Program-made: the position numbers and the translations under genes
Notes under the pieces: generated by a model
Told to the model about the DNA's origin: nothing
The model's input: the letters and a program-made list of their open reading frames with translations, nothing else
Databases searched by the model: none
Assembly: GCA_020002185.1 (NCBI GenBank)
Contig: CM034532.1
Coordinates: 46,666,276 to 46,730,275 of the forward strand
Direction of reading: 5' to 3'
DNA length: 64,000 bases
Origin: Paraescarpia echinospica
Lineage: Eukaryota > Annelida > Polychaeta > Sabellida > Siboglinidae
Shown: positions 1 through 11,904 of the stretch, in pieces
Position numbering within the stretch: the stretch's first letter is position 1
How the letters are laid out: each line of letters begins with the position of its first letter

Positions 1-899
1 TAACTGATCATCACGACGGTGCGGTGATAAGATGGATACGATTGACCCCATGAACCGACGTCTTTATTCGAAACCGCCGTTATTCATTTTTGCGGCTCCA
101 TCACAAGTAGTGATGGGTTACTCCTACGAGTGACTTCTCGGCTGTCGAGTGTTTAACCTGTCCTCTGCATGACAGCACGCCCTCGTGACCCGGCTTCATT
201 ACGAGCATTAATCGCCTATGTGTATAGGAGAAGGAACGTCGTCTGTACGGAACCACTAATTAGGAAACACTCTCTTGGCTTCAGGTGTCTGATAAGTAAG
301 ACCAGGAGGGGGACACCCAAGTCTGTAAATAATCCAAGTCTGCCGTTGCTGCAATGGACATAGCTAATTATCTTTCGTAATAAAGGTTCTAATATCACAC
401 AAGTTCGCTCAAATTTCTGAGTGAGTTCGTTATACAAGAATTCAGTCTTGTATAGGCCTGTGTATTGGTCAAATATGTAGGTTCGCAAGAAATCATAACT
501 ACACACTATGCTCCTTGTGTAATACGTAATCATTTAATGCCACGTCATCACCCCTAAGAAATGTGCAACATGCTAAGTCGCCGTGACATCGCTATCTAGG
601 GGACTATGCATTGCACGTTAACGGGTGGCGCAACAAGTAACTTCGTAATTTTGACCAATCGCGCACTTGAACGCACATAGTTCGTGTCTGATCTGCATGT
701 CCTTCCATTTTAACGTGTGGCTAAATAAATGTCGTTTTAATAAATAATCTATACGATATAAATAATATTTTAGTCGTATTGATAAGGGACACTTTCACTT
801 TGAGACGTGTGTCTGTGCTCATTTTGAAATATATAGAATTCTATATCCGCACCTTTTAGCATACATAAGAGTCCTATGTACCTGGACATCGCATTGACA
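1..899. other. No gene recognised
   Basis: AT-rich sequence with short open frames only (up to about 105 codons), none resembling a known family. I see no exon with convincing splice sites. Confidence 0.5.
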
Positions 900-988
900 A
901 CTAGCCCAGAGCTATCACCTTATTGCGCCTCTGAGCTTTGTTTCCAAGGATTTAGGCGCAATAGAAGTTATCTTATTATTATTATTAC
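900..988 (+). repeat. L2-like LINE 3' tail remnant
   Basis: The stretch reading cctctgagctttgtttccaa is nearly the same as the 3' UTR of the L2-type LINE near 14256-14290. Here it continues into a short ATT-rich tail (about 970-988), the usual 3' terminus of such elements. Only the last 90 or so bases of a 5'-truncated copy seem present. Confidence 0.6.
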
Positions 989-2279
989 AACAGCAACCAA
1001 AGCGCCCCTGGCGAACTAACTTGCGTAATCACCTTGCACGGGATGGCTACCCGTCGAATAAACAATACTATATATACCGTGCTGAATGCACGATAACAAT
1101 AGTTTATCAATACCATAATAATCGATAGTTAGTTTGAGAACGATTGTGTTTGAAGTACGCTTAACGATTTTATAACGAAACACTGCGATGTTTAACGTCG
1201 CGTCTTACACGTCACGACAATTTACGAGACACCACGCACGATGCTTTACGTTGATATTCACACGTTGTATACAGACGTTTCTCTGTCTTACACTGCTTTA
1301 TTAGTCTGACTGTTCAGACAAGATACGTTTACAATTTGTTGTGTACTCAAACACGTGATAACACTAACTGACGTGAATGATTGGTTACATGATTGGGATA
1401 GGTGAAGACTATTGTCTTGCCAGGGAGGAGCAGGTTTTCGTCATATACTGATACAGGCATACTTCGTAATAAGTCGAAGGCCGTTAATTATTAGTATTAC
1501 CTAGAAAGATAATGACGTTTGAAGATATATCACACATGCAGACTGGCTAAGCAGTAGTCTAGGTAATATTCTGTTTTATGTTGATTTAACATTAAACAAG
1601 ATTTCCTGGAAAACTTCATCGATGTTTTCTACGACGCGAGCAAAAAGCGGTTGTGCGTTTCACTGGCTCCGGTCCCCTGTCGTTCAGGTAAGTCTAGGAA
1701 GTGTGCCAACCAGTTTAAACTAAATCGAGTCTGATGCCGTAGGGCTCTGGGCAGGCGGTCATGGTAAGCGGCCCGCGGTGTTTGTCTATAAATGGAATTG
1801 TTCGGTCACATGTCGGAATGTTCACGTCTATTGATCATCTCGTCACTTCAACCATTGGTGGCGGTTTGTCTTCTGTTGAGTGTCCCAAGGCCGTTATGAT
1901 AACATTGGACCATCTATGTAACATTGCATCTTACCGTATCGTGATGCAAGTAAAGTCCACAAATAATCTTTATTGTTGTTCCCTGCAGACTACGGCGTGT
2001 TTTGGTTGGTTAAATCAATGAAAATACACCTTCTTCATCTTGATACTTGCATATTTTGAATTATTAGTTCCACGCCGAAGTTGCGGATCTTTTCATACTA
2101 GCTACGCGTCCACAAAAGGCAGCACAATATTTCCATATCGCCAAGGTTCAGACTATAAGCGCCATTGTACCAAATGATGCCTTTTCTGACTTATCTGCGC
2201 CACTGATTCCATATACGTCGTCAATCGGCTTCTTTTCTTCTTATTATCTTTCCCAGTCCCCGTCTTTCCCTTCTTTCGC
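989..2279. other. No gene recognised
   Basis: The sequence at 1622-1686 reads as a short open frame ending at a good splice donor (CAG then GTAAGT at 1685-1690), but its 22 residues match nothing I know. Nothing else stands out. Confidence 0.4.
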
Positions 2280-2314
2280 TCTCGCTCTGTTTCGCTCTCG
2301 TTCTCTCTCATTCT

Positions 2315-2411
<97 letters not shown>
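2280..2411 (+). repeat. (CT)n microsatellite
   Basis: About 90 bases of almost pure CT dinucleotide with imperfect CT-rich edges. The opposite strand reads as an Arg/Glu repeat frame, which is an artefact. Confidence 0.95.
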
Positions 2412-2413
<2 letters not shown>

Positions 2414-3133
2414 CCCCTCTCTCTCTTTACGGTTCTTCGGCATGTTCTACGGTTCGTGCGCAACACCACGTGACTCCCACTTCCACTAGTTACCTACGTG
2501 TCGCTGGTTTGTCCACAGCGCTCCTTGCTGTTCGTCGGTCACACTTACACGGCGTATAAACCATGCACAGAAAGATAATACTAACGCAGTTGTAGTCAAA
2601 ACATCCGCCTCGTCATGATAGTGTTGTTCTCGGTGCTATCCAGTCGATGTCATAAAGCACGACACATGACAGCTGGGTGGAACATTCTCACTGTCGACTG
2701 AGAACGTGTGCTGAATGTTAGCGACGGCTTTTGTGCACCTTGTCCTCTTGTGCGAGTTTAATTTGTAATTGCCGTTATTGATGCCCATGGAGTTGATCTT
2801 AGAAAATGTTTGCTTCTAAAGTCAGCGAACAGTGTGACGTCTTCCAATCCTTGACCACGAAAGAGGATTACTGTATGGACGCTCAGCCATGATAGCTCCC
2901 TCACAATGGTCACTGTTATTGTCTTTGTCAGTACGGTAGGTTCAGTAGCTGCTGTCATGATCGTTATTACTGTCAGCGGCTCTAGTGAATGGTTTAACCT
3001 TTTGCCAACAAAGCATCTACACAGACAGTACTTTCCCGACTCTCCGCATGGTGCCACAGCTGTTTCGTTGCTTATTTCACCTACACGTCGCAGTTGTAGT
3101 TAAAAACTACAAAATGAAGCACTATTTCTACTG
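2412..3133. other. No gene recognised
   Basis: Unique-looking sequence with two overlapping opposite open frames of 65 and 99 codons around 2758-3103. Neither has family-like motifs. Confidence 0.4.
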
Positions 3134-3228
3134 ATTTAACAAGATTTAACAAGATTGCCATCCAGAGAATTAACTCTAGATGGCAGGTGGACAAGGAAGC
3201 CCTTTGGCTTATCGAGAGTCCAACCCTT

Positions 3229-6109
3229 TTATCTACATATATCCAGCCCTTCTGAGGTATGTGTCGATTTAATTTTAAACATATTCACACTACTAGCACC
3301 CACACAATCATCAGATAATATGTTCCATTCATTCACAGTCCTTTGTGAAAATGAGAACTTTCTCACGTCTAATCTACACTGCTCCTTTACTAATGTAACT
3401 TCATGTCCTCTAGTCTTTCTATCTTTCTTAACTGAAAAAAACATATTTCTATCAATATTTTCATAACCATTCAATATTTTAAACACTTCTATCTGATCTC
3501 CTCTCAATCTCCTGGTCTCTAGTGTTGTTAAACCACATTCTTTTAGGCGTTTTTCATAACTAAGATCCCTCAGTTTTGGTATCATTTTAGTCGCTCTCCT
3601 CTGTACTCTTTCTAGCATATCTATGTCCTTCTTGCGGTATGGCCTCCACGCTTGTATACAATATTCTAAATGAGGCCTAACTATTGTTTTGTACAGCGGT
3701 ATTATTAGTTCTTTTTCTTTATATGCTATATTTCGCCTAATCAATCCAAGGATTTGATTTCCTTTTGAAGCTGCAATTCCACACTGCTCTGAAACCTTCA
3801 TGTCAGCACTAATTGTCAGCCCTAAGTCTTTTTCTTTTACAGTAGTACTTAGTACAGTTCCCCCATTGTATATTCTACATATTCGTTCCCATGTCCTGTG
3901 TGAAGGCATTTACATTTCCAAAAATTGAACAACATTTGCCACTTTTCAGACCATTTGATCAACCTGTCTAGATCATCTTGTAAATGCTGTCTATCCCCAT
4001 CACTTTTAATCCTTCTAAACACTTTTGTATCATCTGCAAATGTCAACACCTTGCTAGCTATATCATCGTCCAAATCGTTTATATATATTAAGAATAATAT
4101 AGGTCCCAGTACTGATCCCTGTGGAACCCCACTCAAAACTGATTTCCAGTTTGAAGTCTCCCCATCAACAACTACCCGTTGTCTTCTGTCAATCAGCCAT
4201 TTTTCTATCCAGTTAATTATACCATTTCCTATGCCATGGGCTTTTAATTTAAGCAGTAATCTCTGATGTGACACTTTGTCGAAAGCTTTTTGAAAATCTA
4301 AGTAGATGATATCTACTGGTGATCCATCATCTACCCACTTAGTGATATCTTCCAAAAAACATAACATATTTGTTAAGCATGACCTCGCTTTTAGAAACCC
4401 ATGTTGAGATGGGTTTATCAAGTTATGTTTAACAAGAAAATCCACCATGTGATCTTTAATTAGTCTTTCTAATAATTTACAAATCACCGATGTTAAACTA
4501 ACTGGTCTATAATTATTTGACTTGTTTCTCGAACCTTTTTTAAATAACGGTATAATGTTTGCTTCTTTCCATTCTAAAGGAACCACTCCCTCTTCTAATG
4601 ACAAGTTGAAAACTGCTGCAAGCGGTATGCTAATTTGTTCTACAATTTCCAATAGTAGTTTGGGTGGAATACCATCCACTCCAGGTGATTTATTTTCCTT
4701 CATAGCCCTAATTTTCTTAGCTACCATTTCTGGGGTTACAATTAACTGTCTTAAATAGTCTGATTCTGCCCCCTTGAACTTAGCCTCTGGTACTGGCAGT
4801 GAACTAGTGTCTTCTCTGGTAAACACTGAACTAAAATACTCATTTAGGTCTTCTGCCATTAAGAATCCTTCTGATATTATATTTCCAGCACTATCTTCTA
4901 GAGGACCGACCTTATCCTGAACTTTCTGTTTGCTTCGAACATACGCATAAAAACTCTTGCTGTCATGTTTTATATTACAAGCTAATTTATGTTCATAGCT
5001 TCTCTTTGAATTTCTAATTTCAGCTGTAGCTTGGTTTAGTGCTTCTTTATAAATGTTGTAGTCTTCGTCATTTCCAGTACGTCTATATGACTTCCACATC
5101 ATTTGTTTATACTTAATTTTTCTAAAGGCTTCTTTCAATAAGTATTTCTTTCTGGTCCGGGAACAAATTTATCTACGATGCACTCTATTTCATTCTTTAA
5201 GATATTCCAGCATTCTGTTGCTGTCTTATTCTTCAGTGTATTATTCCAGTCTATCTTTGCTAAATATTTCCTCATTTCCTTATATCTTCCTTTGTGGAAA
5301 TTTCTCCTGAACTGCTTTTTATTATTTCTTTCTGATTTTACTTTGATGGTAAAATGTATCTGGCTGTGATCACTACTTCCCAGAGACTCACATAATTTAA
5401 CATTGTCAACTAATTCATTCTGTGAGGACAAAACTAAGTCTAACACATTCTCTCCCCTGGTTGGTTCTAGCACATGTTGAGAAAGGAAACTATCTTGTAC
5501 TAAAACTAAAAACTTGTGGTCCTCACTACCCATACTCTGTAGAGATTTCCATTTTATATGCCCATGGTTAAAATCCCCCATAATAACACAGTCCCGTTTG
5601 CTCACTTCCCTTATAGCGTTTTGTATTTTTTCATTCTCTTCTATGCTTATGTTTGGACTTCGATAAACTAATCCAACCGTTAACGTTGAGTTTCCTGTAA
5701 CTATGTTACACCAAACAGCTTCTTCGCAATCTGCTTCTCTGTCTAATTTTATTTCATAAGCCTGGATAGATTCTTTAATATATAAAATAACTCCACCTCC
5801 CCTTCTTCCTATTCTATCTTTCCTAAACATTACATATCCTGTCAGTCCCAATTCGGCATCTGATATATCGGTGGTTGCCCATGATTCGGTTATACCTATT
5901 ATGTGAGGGTCAATATCTTCTACCATAATGTTTAGTTCATTTCTTTTGTTTACTATACTCCTTGCATTTAAACAAACACATTTATACCCAGCTTCAGAAC
6001 AGTTTTCCAGACTGTTCTTTGCTGAATTATTTTTGCTGCCTTTATGTATGCCTCCAGTTTCAGGCTTCTCTGCGAGTCCCCCCTGCGAATTTAGTTTAAA
6101 TAGATGCAA
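3229..6109 (-). pseudogene. CR1 ORF2 endonuclease-reverse transcriptase, frameshifted
   Basis: Three overlapping minus-strand frames make one polyprotein. At 5135-6109 is the AP-type endonuclease (CLNARSIVNKRNEL, ITESW, GDFNH, and a C-terminal GSSDH block). At 3849-5138 is the reverse transcriptase (YLDFQKAFDKV, SGVPQGSVLGPILFLIYIND, FADDT at about 4022-4040). At 3229-3909 is the C-terminal region with HLEYCIQAW and RRLRGDQIEVFKILNGY, typical of CR1 rather than RTE or L1. Compared with copy 2, about 20 codons of the EN-RT linker are lost near 5135 along with the frame, and a small indel near 3910 shifts the frame again. All catalytic motifs survive, so decay is recent or mild. Confidence 0.88.
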
Positions 6110-6525
6110 CCTGTCCCACTGTCAACAGATCGCAGCAGATTCTCTGAGAATACTGCTGCCCCCTTTCCACTTAGATGGAGGCCATCTCTCATGTACATAT
6201 CTTCTCTCCCAACAAAGTACCCCCATAAATCTAGGAATCCCACGCCCTCTTCCTCACACATCTGCTCAACTAGTGCATTGATCGCTATCCTCTTACAGTT
6301 TCTGTATCTTGCCCCCCTTCCTCCCATTACTGGCAAAATTCCTGAGAGAATAACCTGTTCCACTCTTGTCTTCTTTAGCTTCCTCACTAGATGTCTGTAC
6401 TTCTGAACTATCCCAGTTGTTCCCTCCTTGTCTGCATTGTTTGTCCCAACGTGTACTAGTATAGACCCTCCCTTGCCATGCCCCAATACCTTCTCTACCC
6501 TTTCGGTCACATGCTCTATCCAGGT
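6091..6525 (-). pseudogene. CR1 ORF1 C-terminal fragment (SGNH esterase)
   Basis: Reads from VTERVEKVLGHGKGG to a stop at 6091. It holds two of the conserved blocks of the SGNH-hydrolase/esterase domain known from CR1 ORF1 proteins: the GTNN block and the DGLHLSGKG block with the catalytic Asp/His pair. The upstream GDS nucleophile block, visible in copy 2, is missing because the element is truncated. ORF2 starts just downstream. No function is likely for this fragment. Confidence 0.8.
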
Positions 6526-9164
6526 GATGATCTACCAGGAAGAATATTCGTGCATTCTGTTGACTGCACTGGTTATTTAAAGCCACTATTGGTGCAAGCT
6601 ACGTCCAAGAATGATCTCAGGAACACACAATAAATAAATCCGCCGCTAAAGTCAAAGTTCCTGTTTACACCGGATTGTTAATGTGCAAAAATGCTACAGC
6701 AGTCTCTTCTCTGCTAGCCTCAGGTATAGGAGAAAACGAATGTCGTATTATTGCGCGCTCGGAACGTCTGCAATCCGACACCGGTGTCTTGCAGCTGCGC
6801 TGTGGTCTAACCATCTTATCCCGTAGAGTCGATCAACAACATTTGTTCGGGATCCATTTAATCTGGCATACGTAGAACGTCGTATCTTGCTGAGTGGCAA
6901 CTATGAAAACGTCGTTGTGTGACAGCTACTCCGTGTAGGGCTCCAAATATACCGGGAATCATCCCACCAGCGTCTAGTCGGGTCTAGGCCCGGTGCGGCA
7001 ACAGTTAGTGGGCGATAAACAGTTAAACATGTTCGGATGCAGGGTTAGGGTCAAGTAATTGTACCTGTGTTTGGGCATGCCATCGAAGTAGATATACCTC
7101 TTTCTTTTGTACTGCATACGTACGTGTATAAACGTGCTTTTCAAATATCAAGTAGATGTCTCGTGTGCAAGAAAGTTAGTACTAAAAATACAACGATGGT
7201 TACAATATGTGAACCCATGTACACTGTATGTTACAATATGTGAACCCATGTACACTGTATGTCAAATAAAGCTTGTCGAAAAGCGGTAGAAATATACCGG
7301 TTTTGCCAAAAGATTTGGGCAACAAATTGAAGAACAAATAGGCTTACTAAATACAATTACTAGTACATTTATACTTTATATCAGCCTTATATCGATAACA
7401 TTAAATGTTCTGTGACGTGTTTAACCAGAGTCGTGTACATATGGGACACAGTACTGGGATAATGATAAGGATACTTTTATTTTACTTTTATCGGGGGTGG
7501 GGCGTCACCATCGTCGCAGGCCTGGCGTGGTAGTTGACTACATTACTGACACTGATAGTTTACAGCGCCCTGACTCGCGAGGAAAGGATTCATATATTGC
7601 ATCACACAGTGTTTACTTAGATGAGATAGGAATGACAAAAGTCCTATTAACAAACATCACTTCATTCAATTATGTATTATTTTTTTGGTTTGATTTACAG
7701 GTTAAACCGAATAAATGATTGAGCATAACCCTCTATGAAGTAATCCGACCTAAATTCCCCATTAATGAAACGGCGAAATATGTTAACGCTGCCAGTGACG
7801 ATGGTCGCAAAAATAACAGTAACGGCGACGACAAAGATGATGACGACCATGACATTGACAACGAGGATATCGACGACGTTAATGCAGCAGATATCAATAC
7901 GGTGATTACGACCTTGTGATGTAGCATCGCGTTGACTGGTACCGGATATTGTGTCCTTAGCGTGGCAAAGCTCAGTATCAAATATTGCGTATTTCTAATT
8001 GCGTAATCCAATATTCATTGTTGGATTTGAAGCCTCTATACAGGCCAAATGTTCCAGGCAAATCACATGACATTTCATGCTGGTGTGATTGACAAAGCGA
8101 AGTTGTTATCTCGTTCCAAGCACCGACTAGGACTGTTCCAGTAAAAAAAAACACAGCTAAGAGAACAACCCCGAAAAGCAAAAAATAAGTAGTGACTATC
8201 ATTGACGAGCGATAATACCGCACAGTGATGCAACCAGTAAATGTGTAACCTTGAAGTACCACTCGGGAGAGATCAGGGACAGTTAAACATCTCGCAAAAA
8301 TAAATCAGTCAGCGTATGTTACTGACCATCCAAATTACCAGACATTTGTCATGTGTGCTGCGTAAAAAACATGTTCATATTTAGCGAACTATCCGGTACT
8401 TGAATTCGCGTAATAGCGTTTTAGCTCTACACTTCACCCTCTGACAGACCTGTTAATTCCAACATCGATTCGACGTCTCGCGGTAACTTACCATCAACAC
8501 CATTTCTAATCAAAACGTGCGCCGGGGACACCGACAAATATCAATACAAATATATATTATATCGAAGTGTAGCTTAGCATCAGTTGTGAGGCAGTTTCCC
8601 GGCACACATAGGTCTAATCGTCAGCCATTTAAACGGCGAGTCGATCACTGCGGAATATTTGTACGCCTTGGCGACACACAAAAACAGCTGTAATATATTA
8701 CCTAATCTAAAGACCGGAGTGTATAATAGGGCTGAACCCTAACTTCACTTAACGATGGTGTGTCGAAATATCAACAACGTGACACGCAGTACATTGACAA
8801 AAAGGTCGCATTTTATTCGCTGCGGTGCCGAAATCTTGGTTTCCCGTGGCGAGGCAGCTGCACCATTTGTCTGACGAGTTAGAAAAAACGTCTCGTGCAG
8901 ACCGCGAGACACGTTACTTTTTGATCGAATACCTTCGCCTGCTAACACGGCTACAAAAACGAGGACCTCTGCTCGTGTCAGTCACCCGATGTGTGGCGGT
9001 GTGGCTGTAAGAACTCGTGACGTAATGTCCGCAGCAGGTGACAGATTGCTGGCAGTGCAACATGCACTGGGTGCGTTGTTTTTCTCGTCATGTGTCTTCT
9101 TATACAAACTACAGCTAATTCCATTACAATATAGCTCAATTTTATTCGCGATTCACCTTATTTC
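6526..9164. other. No gene recognised
   Basis: 2.6 kb without a family-like frame. A 29-bp direct duplication lies at 7207-7263 (tgaacccatgtacactgtat twice). A run rich in GAY codons at 7795-7905 gives an Asp-rich open frame without an ATG, which looks like an imperfect trinucleotide repeat. Confidence 0.45.
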
Positions 9165-9224
9165 CCCCTCTCCCCCCTCTCTCCCGCTCGCTCGCTCGCT
9201 CGCGATATGCCTCCCCTCTGTCTC

Positions 9225-9275
<51 letters not shown>

Positions 9276-9496
9276 GACTGTCTGTCTGTATGCTTGTATG
9301 CATGTATGCATGTATGCATGTATTCATGTATTCATGTATGCATGTATGCATGTATGCATGCATGTATGTATATATGTATGCATGCATCCATGTACGTATG
9401 TACGTATGTACGTATGTATGCATTTCTGCATTTCTGCATTTCTGCATTTCTGCATTTCTGCATTTCTGCATTTATGCATGTATGCATGTATGTATA
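9165..9496 (+). repeat. Compound microsatellite: CTCG, (CTGT)n, (TGTATGCA)n, (TTTCTGCA)n
   Basis: Successive blocks of CTCG/CTCC, CTGT, TGTATGCA, TGTACGTA and TTTCTGCA repeats. Open frames on both strands across it are composition artefacts. The start of the block (GATATGCCTCCCCTCTGTC) recurs at 10691-10710 on the far side of CR1 copy 3. Confidence 0.95.
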
Positions 9497-10515
9497 TCAT
9501 CTACTTAGATTTTCAAAAAGCTTTCGATAAAGTGCCACAGCAAAGATTACTGCTTAAACTAAAGGCCCATGGCACAGGAAATGGTATAATTAACTGGACA
9601 GAAAAGTGGCTGATTGACAGAAGACAACGGGCAGTAGTTGATGGGGAAGCTTCAAACTGGAAATCAGTTTTGAGTGGGGTACCACAGGGATCAGTACTGG
9701 GACCTATATTATTCTTAATATATGTCAACGATTTGGACGATGATATAACAAGCAAGGTGGTGAAATTTGCGGGTGATACAAAAGTGTTTAGAAGGATTTA
9801 AAGTGATGGAGATAGAAAGCATTTACAACATGATATTGACAGGTTGATGAAATGGTCTGAAAAGAGGCAAATGTTATTCAATTTTGGGAAATGTAAATGC
9901 CTCCACACAGGACATGGGAACGAAGATGTACAATATACAATGTCCTACGTACTACGTACTATAAACGAAAAGGACTTAGGTTTAACTATTAGGGCTGATA
10001 TGAAGGTTTCAGAGCAGTGCAGAATTGAAGGTTCAAAGGGAAATCAAATCATAGGATTAATTAGGCTAAATATAGCGTATAAGGAAAATAACTACCGCTG
10101 TACAAAACAATAGTTAGGCCTCATTTAGAATATTGTCTACACACTTGGAGGCCATAACGCAGGAAGGACATAGATATGCTAGAAAGAGTACAGATATAGA
10201 ATATTGATAGTGATATTTTTTTCTCAGTTAAGAAAGATAGAAGGACTACAGGACATGAAGATACATTAGTAAAGGAGCAGTGTTGATTGAATATAAGAAA
10301 GTTCTCATTTTCACAAAGGACTGTAAATGAATGGAACATATTATCTGCTGATTGTGTGGGTGCTAGTAGCGTGAATATTTAAAAAATAAAATTGACACAT
10401 ACCTCAGAATGGCGGGATACACGTAGATAAAAGGGTTGGACTTTCGATAAGCCAAAGGGCTTCCTTGCCCACCTGCCATCTAGAGTTAATTCTCTGGGTG
10501 ACAATCTTGTTAAAT
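9497..10515 (+). mobile_element. CR1-type LINE, copy 3 (5'-truncated)
   Basis: Plus-strand fragment of the same CR1 family. It begins in the reverse transcriptase at IIYLDFQKAFDKV, keeps the SGVPQGSVLGP block, and ends with the same 3' terminus (AATCTTGTTAAATG) as copies 1 and 2. The catalytic FADDT is FAGDT here (about 9766-9780), and several stops and frameshifts follow 9801. It lies exactly between two related microsatellite blocks, so it either landed in a repeat tract or the tract was duplicated around it. Inactive. Confidence 0.9.
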
Positions 10516-10830
10516 GTATGTATGCATACAAGCATGCATGTATGCATGTATGCATGTATGCATGTATGCATGTATGCATGTATGTACTATGTATGCATGC
10601 AAGTATGTATGTATGTATGCATGCAAGTATGTACGTATGCATGCATGTATGTATGTCTCTCTCTCTCCTCCCCCTCTCTCTCTCGTTCGCTATATGCCTC
10701 CCCTCTGTCTGTCCGTCTGTCCGTCTGTCCGTCTGTCCGTCTGTCTGTCTGTCTGTCTGTATGTATGTATGTATGTATGTATGTATGTATGTCGGTCTGT
10801 CAGTCTGTCTGTCTGTCTTGTCTTGTTGAC
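10516..10830 (+). repeat. Compound microsatellite (TGTATGCA)n, CT-rich, (CTGT/CCGT)n, (TGTA)n
   Basis: Mirrors the composition and order of 9165-9496, including the shared unique piece near 10691. All reading frames through it are low-complexity. Confidence 0.95.
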
Positions 10831-11904
10831 AACGGCTACTACTAATTACCACTGGGACATAAGTTTGTGCGACAAGCATCGCGCATTTTTGCGTGCCCCT
10901 CACGCCGATATTGTGTAGTCCAGAGAATGATCAATGACGGTTTTACAACAACCGTCACGTATTTGCAAACCTACACACTCCTACATGCCGAAATAGACAC
11001 TGAGGAATGTGCTCCCACATGCGCATATTGACCCGTGGTGTTCCGTGTAAGACAGCGACGTTCCATCACCCCGTCCGCACGTTGTATAGATAATTTAAGA
11101 GAAACATGTTGCTATCAAAATTGTACAATCATCCACGACGTTATCGTGACGTTATAGTGATGTGCAACGGTTTGGGTGTATGTATAGGTCACACTTCATT
11201 ATATTCGCGCCATCCAAAGAATTAGTTTCGTATATTTGTGCTTCGTGATTAATGTTGTTTGGTCTGTTGAACTCTGATTTAAAATTGCAACTGGGTACGT
11301 CTGAAGTGGCAGTGATCTGATTGATGGACGGATGTTTATTTTCCAGAAACCCTTTTATTTATTTATCACCGCTTTCCGCGTGCCTTGACATTTCGAAGCG
11401 CCATAGCTAAAACATGGTACACACACGATTCACTGTCTTTGTTTTTGTGTTTAAATTACACGAGTAACAAAGTGTAAACATTACCGTTGTCGCATTAACT
11501 ACTGACAATTGTAAACTTTACTTTGTGAATGTGCAATAGACAATATTCACGAGAGGTTTTTGAGTATACAAGATATCACAAGTTCTTAATTGCGCTCCTG
11601 TGACATGTTTTGTGCCTTGAATATACAATAATGCCATTACATTCACACCGATCGTACACGCGTTTTTGCTTGGATTACTCAGTGAAACAAGACACTACCC
11701 ATCAGCTAGTATGTATGTATGTATGTTGGTTACTTATCCTCGTCGTCCTTTGGATGGTACAAAACGTCCCTAACATGCCTATATTGCTTAAACAATAACT
11801 AATTAATTTTTTCTTGTTAATTATTACACATGGTTATGCATTTGTATTTATGTATTGTGGCTACATGTTTTTGTCTATTAATTTCTACTGAATATCATAA
11901 TAGT
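10831..11904. other. No gene recognised
   Basis: AT-rich sequence with no frame over about 62 codons and no recognisable repeat apart from a four-unit TGTA tract near 11711-11726. Confidence 0.45.

Larger units (their letters stand above)
3134..6525 (-). mobile_element. CR1-type LINE, copy 1 (5'-truncated)
   Basis: About 3.4 kb of a non-LTR retrotransposon on the minus strand. It begins inside ORF1 (last third of an esterase domain) and runs through endonuclease and reverse transcriptase to a CR1-like C-terminus. The 3' end at 3134-3156 is two copies of a decamer close to TCTTGTTAAA rather than poly(A), as expected for the CR1 clade. Homology to copy 2 (22486-26541) starts abruptly near 6525, which marks 5' truncation. 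Frameshifts near 5135 and 3910 break ORF2, so it is inactive. Confidence 0.9.

Noticed and set aside
216..533. 105-codon minus frame at the window start
   Set aside because: No recognisable domain and no supporting context.
7719..7919. Asp-rich open frame as a small acidic protein
   Set aside because: No ATG start, imperfect GAY repeat, no context.
9142..10918. Overlapping Cys/Met/Tyr/His-rich frames on both strands
   Set aside because: They follow the TGTA/TGCA/CTGT repeats exactly and resemble no protein.
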